Below, one piece after another: positions 10,074 through 22,700 of a stretch of DNA of 55,897 nucleotides. The stretch comes from Pilatotrama ljubarskyi (Eukaryota; Basidiomycota; Agaricomycetes; Polyporales; Polyporaceae). Made by a program: the position numbers and the translations under genes. Numbering within the stretch: the first letter of the stretch is position 1; the number at the start of each line of letters is the position of its first letter. Location: NCBI GenBank assembly GCA_022385805.1, contig MU277790.1:1-55897 (forward strand), in the 5' to 3' direction. Under the pieces are notes generated by a model that was not told the origin of the DNA, searched no databases, and saw only the letters and a program-made list of their open reading frames with translations.

Positions 10074-12421
10074 ATGGTCTCTTTGCACGGTATCGATGGC
10101 TGCCCCGAGACGCGTTCTCTCTTGCCGAAGCTACCCTCGCTGAACAACACCTATGGTGCTGTTCTACTGGGGAGTTACTTTGGTGTCATGTAAGTTCTGG
10201 GACGCTCATGATTCTTTCATGCTAGGCCTCTAATGCGCGTCCTCAGGTTGTATGGGTTCAATATGCACCAAGCATACCGCTACTCTCGCTTGTTTCCTGG
10301 CGACCACATGTACCTCAAAGTCCTGGTAAGCGATGTCGAACAGTTGGTGCGGATGATTTCTTATTATATCCACCTTGTCTCTGCGTAGGTCGTCGCGGTC
10401 TTGTGAGTGACGACATCAGCTGCAAAACGGATGAGCATTGCCTGAATTATTCCCTATTAGGATCCTTGAGACGTTCCACACGGTGCTTTGTATGCATATG
10501 AGGTCCGTACGCTCTGGTGGAGAGAGCCTGATGATCGATTGACGAGCCCTTATCAGCTACTACTACCTGGCTAGCAACTACTTCGACCCAATCGCTCTCC
10601 TCGCCGGTTCATGGTATGTGGTATCGAATAATTGTTCCACTCGCTCCGCTTATCGGGAATGTGCAGGTCCATCGACGTAAGAGCCTCATACGACCATTAT
10701 GTACAGTGATACTAACGGGCTTGCAACCCAGCTGCTGCCCATTTCAGCGGTACGGACCTTCCGAGCTACCGTTCCTGATGTCGATGCTCACGCCCATCGT
10801 TCCCCTTCTCTGTAGGGTGTCACCATCATCGCATGTCAAACGTGAGTCCCCGCATCTTGTGGCATCTAGTAGTCCATTCCTGAAGCGATTTCGCTCTGTC
10901 AGCTTCTTCGTCCGTCGTGTCTACCTCGGTGAGTGTCCACATGCCCAACGAGTAATTTGCAGGTCGACTGACTGAGGTGCAGTTGGTCGCCGCTATAAGG
11001 TCCTTGTCGGACTCGTCGTAAGTCGATGCCTTGAATCTACGGGACAGAGTGCTGACGATGTTACAGATCGCACTTCTATTTGGAGAGCTAGGTCAGCCTC
11101 CGGTCCGACATTCTCAATTGTCTCGATCCTTATCATACCGCGATTTTTTGCCAAATTCTTTGGGCACGATCAGCGTTCTGTGCAGGTCGGTATCGTTGAC
11201 ATCGCTACTCTGGGCGGCGCTCATGGTAGTTCATGCCTGCAGCTGCCACCGCAGAAGCGTCAGTGACAGCTCAGACCTCCATCAGGTATTGAGATATCAA
11301 GCTAAGACCATCACAGGTTCATCCAGCCGACATTCGCTAAGTATGAGCATGTCACGGTACGCCGTCCTCGCGCCACACACGGCTGTGCACTCCTGAACGT
11401 GCCTTATCACTTAGTGGCTCATTTCGGTCGGCTTTGGCATGGCGGTCGTTGCGGATGGGATCCTCACCACCGCTCTGATCATCGCTCTTCGGAAGAGTCG
11501 GACTGGGGTCCGCAGGTGAGGACGGTCTATCCTCGTGCACCCATGACCGTGCTCAACTCGCGATGACAACTTGTAGGACCGACTCGGTGATCGACGTGCT
11601 CGTCCTGTACGCTATTACGACTGGTGAGTTCCAATATCCGTGTCCCTCCCCATGAATTCCGCTGATCCTGCGAGGTCCAGGTCTTTTGACGAGGTGCGTT
11701 TCGGCCATGTTGCAGGTTGGGTGTCAGTGCTCAGACGTAGCAGCATCTTCAACACTCTCGCTTTCATGTTTGTACGTCACGTCCTGCGATGTGCTTCTCC
11801 ACGACTATCGCGACTATTGTGACTGACGAGGGTGATCCTGCTCAGGCACTCATCGAGCCGAGCAACCTTATCTACGTTGGCGTCAATATCGTGGCGTCGA
11901 AATGTAAGTACGGTCCAAAAGGCGCTGCCTCAGTCTAGATCAGCCACGCCCCTGGCTGACATTGCAACTCTCAATAGTATACGCCACGTCTCTCTTTGCA
12001 GCGTAAGAAAACCTCGCTGTCATACCGCTCGACTCTCAAGACTAATCGCGGATCGCGTCGCTTCAGTCTCAACTCTCGCCAAGCACTCGCACAGCAAGGC
12101 TTGGGCGCGTCCACTGCCATCTACGGCGCGACCGGAATACCAGCACGTGTCGGGCCCACCGTCACTATCGACCAATGGAAGGTCGCTCCGGTAAGTCCCC
12201 TTCCGTCCGCCTCTCTCTTTGTGTGATGTTGACAGTTACGTCGGTGACCCCTTCTTCCCGAGCAGCCGCCGAACGGGACGTCCGACACCGCGCTCGTGGA
12301 CATGCACTTCAAGGAGCGTCCGCTCGGGACGGACACTCAAGCGCACTCCGGGTCCGAGGGCGATATGCCGGCGATCGAGGTGCGACTGAGCAGTGACGTT
12401 CGGCAGCCGCAGACGGTTTGA
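10074..12421 (+). CDS. DUF6534-like seven-helix membrane protein (copy 2)
   Basis: This gene has more than a dozen short exons. Spliced by eye it gives about 390 residues: MVSLHGIDG...; LLPKLPSLNNTYGAVLLGSYF; LYGFNMHQAYRYSRLFP; LETFHTVLCMHM; SYYYLASNYFDPIALLAGSW; SID (10-nt exon 10667-10676); LLPISA (18-nt exon 10732-10749); GVTIIACQTFFVRRVYL; IALLFGELAATAEASVTAQ; WLISVGFGMAVVADG; TDSVIDVLVLYAITTG; a 13-nt exon (11681-11693, GLLT); IYVGVNIVASKLYATSLFAALNSRQ; and a soluble Ser/Asp-rich tail ending at TGA 12419-12421. The hydrophobic pattern suggests about seven membrane helices with a cytosolic tail. The biochemical role of the family is unknown; receptor-like function is only a topology-based idea. 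The intron at about 11092-11240 is long for this gene. It converges with copy 3, with 411 bp between the two stops. Confidence 0.88.
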
Positions 12422-12832
12422 ACGTCGGAGTGCATCCTTCTACCAACGACGAGATGTATTGGCGCGTACTCGATTCGCGTGTATCTTGGATCTATATATG
12501 TATTTGTCGGGTTTGGTATGTTATTTGATTTCCGCCAGACTCGGAGATTTTGATGGTCGATCGCAAAACTTGCATCCACTAATGTGTTCCCCACCTCTAC
12601 AATCTCGGAGACGGTGTATGAGTCCAGAACAGACTCAAGGTCGACTCAAGATCGCCTCGTGTGGATGTCGTACTCGACAGACTGTCCCAGGATCATAGAT
12701 AGTAGCAGGATACTTGGTACACGAGGGACTCAATGGGCAGCGTACAACACAGCAACAAAACTGTTACTAGCACGAGAACGGAAAGGACTGGAATCTGGGC
12801 AACACTCAACAGAACGCCCCAAGCCAACTTCC

Positions 12833-15075
12833 TCAGACAACATCCGCCCGGCGAGCGCCATCCTGCGCTCCACGGACAGAGATCGGGCAGTCTCGGACCA
12901 GTGCCCCTGCCGCCTTGATGTCGAGAATGGTTTCCTGGGTCTCCGCTGAGAACTTTGTGCACCTGTCAGTCAAACCCTGCGTGAATGAGATGAAGCATAG
13001 CTCACCTGCAGGCTATGCCAGCCCCGATTGCCGCCGGACGCTCCCTCCGTCGAGCGCTGATAGACTGACATACCAATATCTCCGGAGTTCTTCTCCTCGG
13101 AACCCTGCGAGAGAATGGCTTCCCTGAAGTTGAGCCTAACAAAGGGAATCAACTGACTGGACCAGTGTGACAGCGAAGGTGAACGCACGCAGCCAGCACC
13201 GAGTTCACGTAGACTGAGGGAACGTCAGTACGTCGTTGGCGAGAGAAGCCGTGCCTTACTAACGCTTGGAGGTAACGAGATCTATACCGGTGTATATGAG
13301 GTTGTCCGGCTGGATCAAGGCCTGCAGGAATATGGTAGTATTAGTTGCAAAGAAGGGAAGAACCTGATGGGTAGACTCACAAAGACGAGGGCGAAGACAC
13401 TGAAGATGCTGTTAGGCCGTTGAAACTGTTCATTAGTTCATGAGCAGGATTGGATGCAGTGGTGCCTTACTCAGTGACAAAACCTGCATAAAGCAATGTG
13501 AGAAAGTGTGCTCCCCAACTTCTCGGATGACACACTCACCAGTGCACACCGCATATCTGATCAGGGTGTCAATGATTGTGTCCGTTCTGCAAGACGTGAG
13601 GATCATGAGTTGTTCATGGATGGGGAATGCGAGTTTGGGTTACCTCTTGAAGCCAGTACGGCTGCGATGCAAGATGAAGATGAGGATGCTCGTCAACATC
13701 GCGTTGGAGCCGACTGCTATGCCGTAGGCCACGGACACCAACCACTTCCGTCAATATTAGCGACATAATCGCGCAGACAGGCGTCGAAAGGTGCACTCAC
13801 GGCCCATTTGTTGAACTCCGCGAGATTGGGCAAGACAAACCTGCAGTGGCAGCCATCTCAGTTACTATACGACCTATACGACAAATAATCACACGCAGGT
13901 ATGAAGGGCACTCACGCTTTGATCGAGATAGCTGGTTACCAGTAGCTCGATGAGAATATGCCAGGAATCCATGTGGTAGACAACTCACCGATAGAAAAGC
14001 CTGTCCGAAATATATCAGCACATTTGCTCTGTCACATGATGCATTGAGGAAAGGAAGCATACCTAACTCTGCCAAGAACATGACACCCTAGACTCAAGGA
14101 TTCAGCGGATGTGTTATCTCATGCTGATGATACCCACAGTGGCGACTGCGACAATTCTGAACTTCTGGCCGACTGGATCTCCGTGAGCAGAACAAAAATG
14201 CCGATGCATTGACGCTGAGGATACTACTCACTGACGTAAACGCGCCGAGCGAAGAAGCTGACAGGCATTGTGCATGAGCAAAGGGGAAGATTTGACAAGT
14301 TCTGCAAACCACATACGCTTGACAAGCGACGATGGTGACGCCCTACAAGGTGACGATACGGGTTGTGAGTTGCAAAAAGACGTCTGTTACAGGCGGGGCT
14401 CGGGCAACATACCACGGTCACAGCGACCAGCTGATGGAAGTCATGTCATTTCACTTCGGGACTCGGAAAGCGGCAGGATACTCACGTTGAGGGACCAGAC
14501 ACCCTTGAAGAGGCGATCGGGCTTGAAGTAGTTAGTTACCAGATACCAGTAACTGCAAAGCACTTCGGTCAGTCCGAGTCTTGCAAGAACATCATGATAC
14601 CTCATACCTGATATGCATGCACAAAACAGTATGGAAAGTGTCGAGGATGCTGCACGTTCCGCCATGAGCTAAGGCACAGAAGTAACAAGCTAAGGAGCGT
14701 ATTTACACTATGAAGACCACCTGTTGATCGCACATTAGCAGTGCTTCGCAGGATAGTACATCAGCGACTCACATAGCCCTTCATGAACTGTGGATCGCGA
14801 TTATGCATGCGGGCATAACGATACGCTTGATGTATCGTCAACCCGTACAGCCTTCATATACGAATAAGCACTCACGGCGCCGGCTCGAGAGAGAATACGC
14901 ACATAAGGCTAACGAAGGTCCCCAGCAGGATTGCCCCGTACGTATTGGCTATGGAGGGAATCTCAGGAAGAGCCCGGATCGGCGCGGCGCCACCGGCGGG
15001 GTTGGGTGCTTGCGTGCCCATAGCGGGTCCTTGGTACGGGGATCGTGCATTCGGGCTGCCTTCCTCCATATTCAT
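12833..15075 (-). CDS. DUF6534-like seven-helix membrane protein (copy 3)
   Basis: The start at 15075 (MNMEEGSPNARSPY) is chosen as the ATG nearest the conserved ALPEIPSIANTYGAILLGTF. An in-frame ATG at 15192 would add 39 residues. The family order follows: LYGLTIHQAYRYARM; ILDTFHTVLCMHI; SYWYLVTNYFKPDRLFKGVWSLN (one exon here, the intron seen in other copies is missing); LVAVTV (18-nt exon 14413-14430); GVTIVACQAFFARRVYV; FVLPNLAEFNKWA; WLVSVAYGIAVGSNAMLTS; TDTIIDTLIRYAVCTG; a 13-nt exon (13471-13483); IYTGIDLVTSKLYVNSVLAALNFREAI; and a tail ending ...RGAQDGARRADVV at 12833. The last junction is uncertain: only a 29-nt intron or an undetected alternative gives this tail, and another frame ends at 12693. 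Function unknown; about seven membrane helices are inferred. Confidence 0.85.
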
Positions 15076-15192
15076 ATAAGACGGGAGGCTTGCCTTCGGC
15101 GCTTCGGAGTCGGTCGCCCACAATGATCCATCTACCCCGGCGGGACGCCCATCGTTGTCGTGATCAAGATAGAAGGCAGGTCTCGGTCGCAC

Positions 15193-16279
15193 GGACGACG
15201 CTTAGATGGGGAAGTAGCGTCTTCGCTGCTGTAGTATGACAGTCTGTGTAATTCAATTTGATTATTCGATGAAGGGAGAGTAGGCGAGTACGGACGGTCA
15301 TGGTCGGAGAGGGGCGGTACCTTGATCATGAAGCCTATGCTCCCCCGTCCACCGAGCAGAATGCAGTGGTGCACTGTTGATATTGGGCTTCCTGGCCTAG
15401 TCAAGGGTTGCTCCACTGAATCTCAGAATGATCATTTATCTGCTTGGCGCGTCGAGACTACGTCCGTCTGGGATGAGATTCAGAAGGCATGTGCACTAAT
15501 CTGAGCACGAAAGCCAAACCGCGGAAGCCTCGCGCACAATTCCAAGACGGTCGACCATCTGTCAACCACGGCCGCCCGCCCATGCATGATGAAATACAAG
15601 GGCAACGCTCCCTTCTTGTTGACGGCCGTGGAATGACTCGTATGTCTTCAGGTCCCCGAGTGGGCGCGCGCTCAGATCCTGTGCCTCCAAAGGCACAGGA
15701 TATTCTGACGTCCGTGGGATACGGCGCTTCCGATATAGATCATCTTGCATCTCAAGAGCATACCACTTTCCGCCTGAACCCCTTGGCTCCGATAACATCT
15801 GTCAGTGGGCAGAACGCCTCATGATCGTGGACGCTCACACTCACTTCATTTTGGCTCAATCCGCGAGGAGTCGTAGAGGGGAGCTAAGTCGAGCCGCCAT
15901 CGCCCCTCCATCAGAACGTAGCATTCGCTACCTAGCATCATTCTCCGCCGAGGGGAGCAGCCGTTTGTGGTGCCCTGCGAAAGTCGCTTAAAGGAAGCTG
16001 CAGGGCATTGAGAGAGAACTCAAAGAAGTTGAAGATGTCGCGCGGGCGGCATACGCCACCGATCTGTTGACAGACGCCCGATGTGGCGGAGAGCGTCTCG
16101 GCGGAGATGAGCGGGTCAGCGACTCGGTGCCAGCGCAAACCCGCTCATGCACTCGTCCTGAACTACACATTCTGCTTCGAGTTCTTCGAGGACGTATATT
16201 TTATTGGCGGGCAAACACAAGAAAGCACCCACAAAATACGATCTCCAACGCTTCCGCAACGCACTTTCCCTCGATAAGC
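15193..16279. other. Intergenic region upstream of DUF6534-like copy 3
   Basis: This holds the presumed promoter of copy 3 and the 3' region of the endoglucanase. A plus-strand open frame of 111 codons (15489-15824) has no recognisable motif and no splice partners, so it was not called. Confidence 0.5.
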
Positions 16280-18122
16280 CTACAAGAACTGCTTGAGCGC
16301 AGGGAGGATCGTCGAGATCGCGTCCCCGTTCGGGGGCTCGATGCTCTGGAAGTACTGCAAGAATTCCCGCCCTATGTCAACACTCTACCACGACGAAAAA
16401 CGCAAACCACTACTCACGTCTCCCCACCACGGCCCCGCGGCCCACCAGAGCGCGCCGAGCCACGGGCCACCGGCGGCCTGCTGCATCTCGCACAGCGCGC
16501 CGGTGACGGCGGTAACGCACTGCGTGTTGTTCCCCGCGCCGATCTCGCCCAGGAAGCCCTTGAGCCCGGTCTGCTGCAGCCACTGCGTCGCGGCCTGGAG
16601 GCGCTCGGCGCCGATCGTGGTGGAGACGCACGTCGGGGAGGTGCCGGAGCCGTCCGAGTCGAGGTACTGGTGCATCTCTGTGGGCGTGAGGAGGTGAGTC
16701 ATGTTTGCAAGGGGGAGAGGGAAAGCGCGGAAGGGAAGAGGTGACGCACCGATGGCGATATTGTTGTTGGGATCCTTGATCGCGCCGAACGCCTGGCTAT
16801 TGCCCGAGCTTATCCACGTCCACGCGCCAGTCCAGCTTGTACCCTCGACAAGGATGAGCTGGCTCGTCGCGCCACTCGCGCGCACACCGTTCACGGCAGC
16901 TTGCATCTACTCGCCCTCTGTGGTCAGCGGCAAGTATAGGAGAGTGCGGGTAAGAGCGACATACGAGATTGAAGACGGTCTGCGCGGGGATGTCGTGCGG
17001 CTCGTTCATGAGGTCGAAGATGACGTTCTTGTCGGATTTCTGCACGCGAAAGTCTCCTGAGCAACGAGCGTTCAACGGCCCGTCTGAGTGTACTCACAAA
17101 TTCATTGGCAAGCTTCTGCCACCCTGCACGTAGAGATTAGTTGGGGAATCCAGACACTTGTGAGATATCACGTACAAGCCTGGAAGCTGCAAGGGGAGTC
17201 TGGTGAGTGACAAGTCTACATATCGTATGGCAGAGGGTACCACTTACGTGCTGGTGCTCGAGATCGTCGCGCCGTTGTAGATCATGAAGTTATGGGCTGC
17301 AACCATTCCGTCAACACCTCTCCCTCTGCACCACAAAACCCGACTGAAATACTCACGGTCGACAACAGCGAAACCGCCCTTGCCCGTGATGTAGCTCACG
17401 ATCTACCCATTCCATCAATACCTCTGCGCACACGTTGAAGTGCGAAGAGAGGACGTACGGTCTTGAGGCCGCTGAGGTACGTGCTGTTGAACGGACCCGT
17501 GAGGCCGCCCGTCGACGGCGGGCTGACGCGTTCCATCAGGAACGGGATGCGGAACGTGTTGAAGCCCTGGCTCATGAAGAACTGCACCACCACCCGTCAG
17601 CATCACTTGTCCTTCTGTCTCAGAGAGAGAGAGGCGAGTGCGCACGTCAATGGAAGTGGGCGACGGCCACGTGTAGTCCTTGCCCAGCTGCCCGGGGATG
17701 ACGTTGTTCCCGAACTCGGCGCCAGACTCATTCACGCCGAAGAACTTGAACTTGGTGCGCGACCCAGAGCCACACACTCCGGTCGCGCCGGGCGCGGTCG
17801 AGGTGGTGGTGGGCGAGGAGGCGCCGGGTTGGCATTGCGAGTAGTCTGCGTTGAAGGAACGGTTAGGGCGGGTCAGGAAGGAATCGGAAGAGAAGGGGTC
17901 GTACAGTCGTTGACCTTGACGCAGGCCGATCCGGAGTCGCAAGTGGTGTCCCCGGAGAAGCCAATGCCCTACCGTCCAATCCATTGCTAATGAGCAACAC
18001 TGTGACCGTGGACTGTATACGTCGCTGAAAATACTAACACCGCACTGACCCCAGACGGCTGTCGACAATGCAGGGGCGGCGCTCAAGAGAACAGCAGCGA
18101 GCGAGAAGATCGCTTTCTTCAT
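16280..18122 (-). CDS. Secreted endo-beta-1,4-glucanase, CBM1 plus GH5 (subfamily 5-like)
   Basis: The protein starts with a signal peptide (MKKAIFSLAAVLLSAAPALS). It is followed by a CBM1 cellulose-binding domain spread over three exons (VWGQCG; GIGFSGDTTCDSGSACVKV; YYSQCQPG) that contains four of its cysteines, a Ser/Thr/Pro linker, then the GH5 catalytic domain (FKFFGVNESGAEFG; FMSQGFNTFRIPFL; VIFDLMNEPHD; LILVEGTSWTGAWTW; GLKGFLGEIGAGNNTQC; WLGALWWAAGPWWGD) and ends ...ILPALKQFL. The general acid/base is the Glu in MNEP (codon 17001-17003) and the nucleophile is the Glu in FLGEIG (codon 16544-16546). It is a retaining hydrolase that cuts internal cellulose bonds outside the cell. Exon 1 is 18122-18039, the next starts at 17968, and introns are short. 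The length, about 395 residues, is normal, and the gene looks intact. Such genes are usually induced by cellulose, but no regulatory site was identified here. Confidence 0.95.
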
Positions 18123-18286
18123 CTTTGCTCCAGTTCTGGCTGTGAGTTAGACAAAGTGGTCGGGGCTTACGCCGAGGTCGCGCTCCATGCGCTATAAGTA
18201 CCAGGTACAGAGAAGTAGGCGGATCCTTGGCAGTGAGCATGCGACGGAGGGCTCCGCCGAAATACCGAGGATCACCCTGTTTAAAC

Positions 18287-18720
18287 ATAAACGGTGGTGC
18301 GAATGGTCACAAGGCCCAGTGCGAACGTCGTGAAGTCGGTGCGCACGTCGGGCCAGGAAGAGCTCTGGGTACCACGCCAGGCGTGACCCGACCCTAGGAG
18401 GCCCATCTGTCGGGAGATTTGAGCGAAGTCAGGAGAAACCGCTGTTCCGAGATTGGGCATCGGCAAAGTGACGGACATATCGTCGACTTGCCTGGGTTTA
18501 TCCGAAGGTAGAGGGCGATGGACAGTCACGAAGTGCCATGGGACAAACTTGGAGACTCTGCAGAGGGCGCGGGTGATTCTGCTGATCCGAGAAACATGGG
18601 AAGTAAAGGACGGAGCCAGCGGTGCAGAAGCGGGGTGCGCGTGACACTGACAGGACGGAGGAAAGACCTACCATGGTGACCCTCTCGTATCCGCAATAGA
18701 GGGAGTTTCTTTCTGGCGTA
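18287..18720 (-). CDS. Possible small uncharacterised gene
   Basis: The minus strand holds a long open frame ending at 18287 (…VSKFVPWHFVTVHRPLP; MSVTLPMPNLGTAVSPDF; WPDVRTDFTTFALGLVTIRT). It can be joined through GTAGGT...TGTCAG to an upstream in-frame stretch (SVVGGTHIRRKQTTPERNSL). Amino-acid composition and splice motifs look coding, but I find no firm start codon, no known domain and no homologue I recognise. It lies between the uL30m stop (19035) and the endoglucanase start (18122). It could instead be an untranslated part of a neighbouring transcript. Confidence 0.3.
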
Positions 18721-19034
18721 GTCTGCTTGCGACGGATATGAGTTCCACCAACGACAGACTGCGCAGTACGCCCTTGACATGGGCTTTACCGGAGGGGCCC
18801 GCATACAGGGAATTCCGACGAGTGTACTGTATCATGTCCATATATGCGCACCATCCTCCATGCGCATGACTTGATAATTCAGGGCAACATGTGTTCTGAC
18901 GTCCCGAAGACTCCTCGTAGAAGAATTTAAGCAAGCATATGCGGAGATGAGGAGATACACAACACAACGTCTGCAAGGACGGGATGAGCATCGCCAAGGA
19001 GCCCTGCGCTTGAGAACATACCGGCTACCAGCAC

Positions 19035-19415
19035 TTAAGGCTCTGCATGAAGCTTGGATCCCGTCACGACATATCCCCGCGATGCTTTCCTCTCCAGCCT
19101 CTGCTCCAACTTTGTCCGCACGGCCGAGGCAGGGACGTTCTGGACCGACACGAGCTCCTTGACGGCGAGGATCTTGCCCGCAATATCTGGGCTATGCCTG
19201 TGGTAGACCGTTTGCAGTCGTCTGTGGATGCCGAGCGCGGCGAGGGTGCCCTTGATATTCGAGGGAAGAGAGATGGCGGAGCGGCGGAGGGTGATGCGGA
19301 AGTGGGTGAGAGGCTCGGCCTCGGCAGCGGCAGCGGGTGTTGACGATGAAGCTGCAGTGGCAAGAGAGCGGAGTTGTAGCCGTGCGCAGGAGCGGAGCGA
19401 AACGACGGGCAGCAT
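19035..19415 (-). CDS. MRPL33: Mitochondrial large-subunit ribosomal protein uL30m
   Basis: A single exon of 126 residues. The N-terminus is a typical mitochondrial targeting sequence (MLPVVSLRSCARLQLRSLATAA: Arg and Ser, no acidic residues). It is followed by the L30 fold at about residues 36-95 (FRITLRRSAISLPSNIKGTL; AALGIHRRLQTVYHRH; AGKILAVKELVSVQNV). The protein is part of the large subunit of the mitochondrial ribosome. It is transcribed away from rad4, with 347 bp between the two start codons. The length fits fungal MRPL33 homologues plus a short C-terminal extension. The gene looks intact. Confidence 0.88.
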   Translation of the reverse strand: MLPVVSLRSCARLQLRSLATAASSSTPAAAAEAEPLTHFRITLRRSAISLPSNIKGTLAALGIHRRLQTVYHRHSPDIAGKILAVKELVSVQNVPASAVRTKLEQRLERKASRGYVVTGSKLHAEP

Positions 19416-19762
19416 GGTGGGCGACGGTGACAGGGTGCTCGTCGCTGTTGGCGACAGCGAGCAGCCTGAGCACGGGCGGCAGCCAGATTTGCGCGCACGT
19501 GATGCTCGCGACAGCGCCTGCCCTGAATCTCTGGCGTCGCGTCTGCTGTTGGTCGCGTCGCACTAGCCACCGTTCCATCTGCACACTTTAATCCGCGTCT
19601 CTCTCTGGCTCTAAACTGGCGGTCTGGCGATATATTGCTTTCGTAGTTGTTGAACTACGTGGTGAACTGCAAGAACTAGCGACGATTCAACGTAACCTTC
19701 ACGACCACTGCTCACCCCTTTTCGCTCTTGATTAAGGCCTTCCGTGTTGCTTGGCTATCATC
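19416..19762. promoter_or_regulatory. Divergent promoter region uL30m / rad4
   Basis: These 347 bp separate two start codons on opposite strands. A shared bidirectional promoter is inferred from the geometry only. No TATA-like element or specific factor site stands out. Confidence 0.5.
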
Positions 19763-22700
19763 ATGTCGTTCAGGAGAGTGAACCGCTCAAAGAAGGTACG
19801 TTCATCTCTATTGGAAGCAACGCGCAGTACAGACGCGTCGAGCAGGTGCCCGGAGTCAAACTACGACCCGCTGCTCCTTCCGCCCTCAAGGACCTCAGGA
19901 CACCAGATTCCACATGGACACATAGCTCGGGTCTCGACTCTGACGAGGAAACTACACATGCGGACCTATGTCCACGACCTTTCAAGGGCTTTGTATTATG
20001 CGCGACGGGTATCAGTGACAAGGTGAGCACCTCAGTTTCATATTCGTGCACATGTCCGAGAGGCATGAATAGCTTGGAGATGAAGCACATAGCATGGAGA
20101 CACCCCGGTGTTCAGAGCTTTTTGCGAGATTTGAACTGGTCACAGGCTTGCAGATCGTCGACATAGGTGTTGTGACATTACCCGTTAGCCACACGAACCG
20201 AGAGCCGCAGACAGGGACTATCGTCCGGATCCTCCCCAGAAACGAAGGGTGCACTGTCCTTTCAGCGTCAGATACCAGGGAAGGAGTTGCTTAGCAGCCA
20301 CTGGCCCACCGGTCACTGAGACCGTGTATGGTGAATTAATCCAGAGATGGCCCTAGCTCAGGCCGAGTAGCGAGATGTCTTTGCATCCATGGCTTCCCCG
20401 ACATGCTCGTCTCATGAACGAAGGCTCACAGCTATATCAGACATCATTATTCAAGCTCGCACTGGAGCTCGGAGCGCAGTCTGTCAGCGATTTGACCGAC
20501 CGAGTAACCCATCTCATTGCTGAGGAGCCAGGAAGTGCGAAGTACAGGGTATGTCGCCTTTACACTCGAGTTTCCGACTGGGCGACTGATGCGTGAACCT
20601 AGTGTGCTCTGGAGAACAGAATACCGATTATGCATCCGTCGTGGATTACAGAAAGCCATAAGATATGGCTTCGAGGAGACGATGTGCATGTCGATGAGGT
20701 CAGTCCGGCTCTTATGCGTGCAGCCCTATATCGTCTCACCTAACGCTTCTTCGAAGAGCATGAGACAATACCGCCTTCCACCCTTCTCCGGCGTCGTCCT
20801 CTGCGTCTCGGGCATCGAAGACGTTAACCGCCGGATGGAGATCAACCGCGAAGTTACCAAAGGCGGCGGTATGTATGTGAAGCAGATCGAGCGTCCCGTG
20901 CGCGTCACACATCTGCTATGTGCAAACACGAGCGAGGGCGAGTCCGAGAAGGTGCGGTACGCGGAGAAATTCAACCGGGTGGGCGAAGCGCGGATACATA
21001 TCGTGTGGGAGGATTGGTTTTGGGACTCGTTGAGGTTTGGAGGTCGGTTCGATGAGGAGGCATATAAGGTCTCAAACCCTCGGCCTCCGCCAAGAGCTCT
21101 GCCAGAAGGTACGTTCCAACCTCATATGAGGCCGCTCATCCCTCATATCTTTCGTCCAGTTCCTCCACCTGATTCGCGCTCGATACCAGACGGCACGGGG
21201 GTCTCATCCGAGATCCAGAACGCCCAAGCCTCCGCCGTACCGCCCGACGGAGGCGGAGGCGGGATGGGGGCCGACGAGGAAGAAGTCGCGTCTGTGAAGC
21301 GTGTCCCCGCCGTCACCCTCCACCTCTGGGAGAGCATCCTCAAGCCGCGCGGGTTCGAGCTCCAAGAAGGCCGGCTCGTCCGCAGCCCGTCCAAGTCCCA
21401 GTCTCGCCCGGATACGTCGTACCGCCGCGAACCTTCCCCGTCGAGCCGCGCGTCGAAGCGGGGCTCGCTCAGGGAGGGCGATGGGGAGCCGCGCGCGCTG
21501 GAGAGCGCGATCTCGTCGTTCCGCCGTGCGAGGTCGTTTGCGCCTGGTGCAAAGGACGCGTCGACGCCTGTGGGGAGGCAGCAGCCGTTTAGGCGGGCGC
21601 CGACTGCGGGGGGCGTGGAGAGGACGTCGTCGATGTCTTTCTTTGGGCGCTCGGTGGGGAGCGTGCAGGCTGCGGGAGGAGTGTCGTCGGACGTGCCGGT
21701 TGCGTCAACCTCTGCTGCTGGCCCGAGTCGCGCTGGGAGCGAAGGGCACGGGATCGACAGCGCGATGGGTCAAAGTGAGGTGTCGGAGGGCGCACGCGAG
21801 CTGTTCAAAGGTATGCGGATACGAGCGCTGGGAGAGGCGCGGTGCGGGAGCGTGAGGAGGGCGGTCGAGGAGTGCGGCGGGACGTGGGTCGGTGCGGGAG
21901 ATGACGACGACTCGGTGGACTTCATCGTCGTCCGGCTTGTCAGGTACGTTCCCTCAGCCCACCAATCCCCCTTGCTTTGCCTTATGCATGTCGGTCGATC
22001 AGTGGCAGCGCGATATTCCGCCGCGAAGCCGACGAGACTCTCCGCGCCAAGTACAGGACGGAGTGCTGGCTCGAGCGGTGCATCTTCGAGGAGCGTGTGT
22101 GCGCGTCGGGGGAGCACGTCGCGTTCGTGCCGCTCGCGATCGAGGCGCCGATCCTGGGGACGGAGGAGATGGTCGTAAGCTACTCGGGGCTGGACCAGAG
22201 CGAGGCGTGTTGGGTGCGGAGGCTCTTGCGGGCCCTCGGTACGTCTTTTGCTCAATGTCTCTGGATCTCGGTGCAAGAGTTATTGATCGATGGTACATAG
22301 GAATCGCGCACGCGCCGAACTTCTCGCGACGCACGACGCACCTCCTCTGTCCCTCGGGGGAAGGCCCCAAAGCGGACAAGGCGCGCGAGTGGGGCACGCC
22401 CATCGTCGATATGGAGTGGCTCGCCGCAATGGTACCGACGGGCGAGGTCCCTCCCTTGCCCCAATCCTCGTCGGCGTCTGCCTCCTCGGGCGTTGCAGGA
22501 GACGGGATGGTTCAAAGGGGCGAGGACGTGGATCTGCAGGTTGTGGATTTTCAGGGAGAGCCGGAGGTGCTGTTGGCGACCCAGCAACCTCGGCCGTCTC
22601 AGCAGTCTCAGCAGTCGGCGGGGAAGAAGGGCAAGGGGAAGGAGAAGGCGAGGGATGTCAGTATGGTGGACATCACTAACGGTATGCACCTCCTCCAGTA

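Noticed and set aside
15489..15824. 111-codon plus-strand open frame
   Set aside because: No recognisable domain or exon continuation; overlaps the presumed promoter of the DUF6534-like gene.
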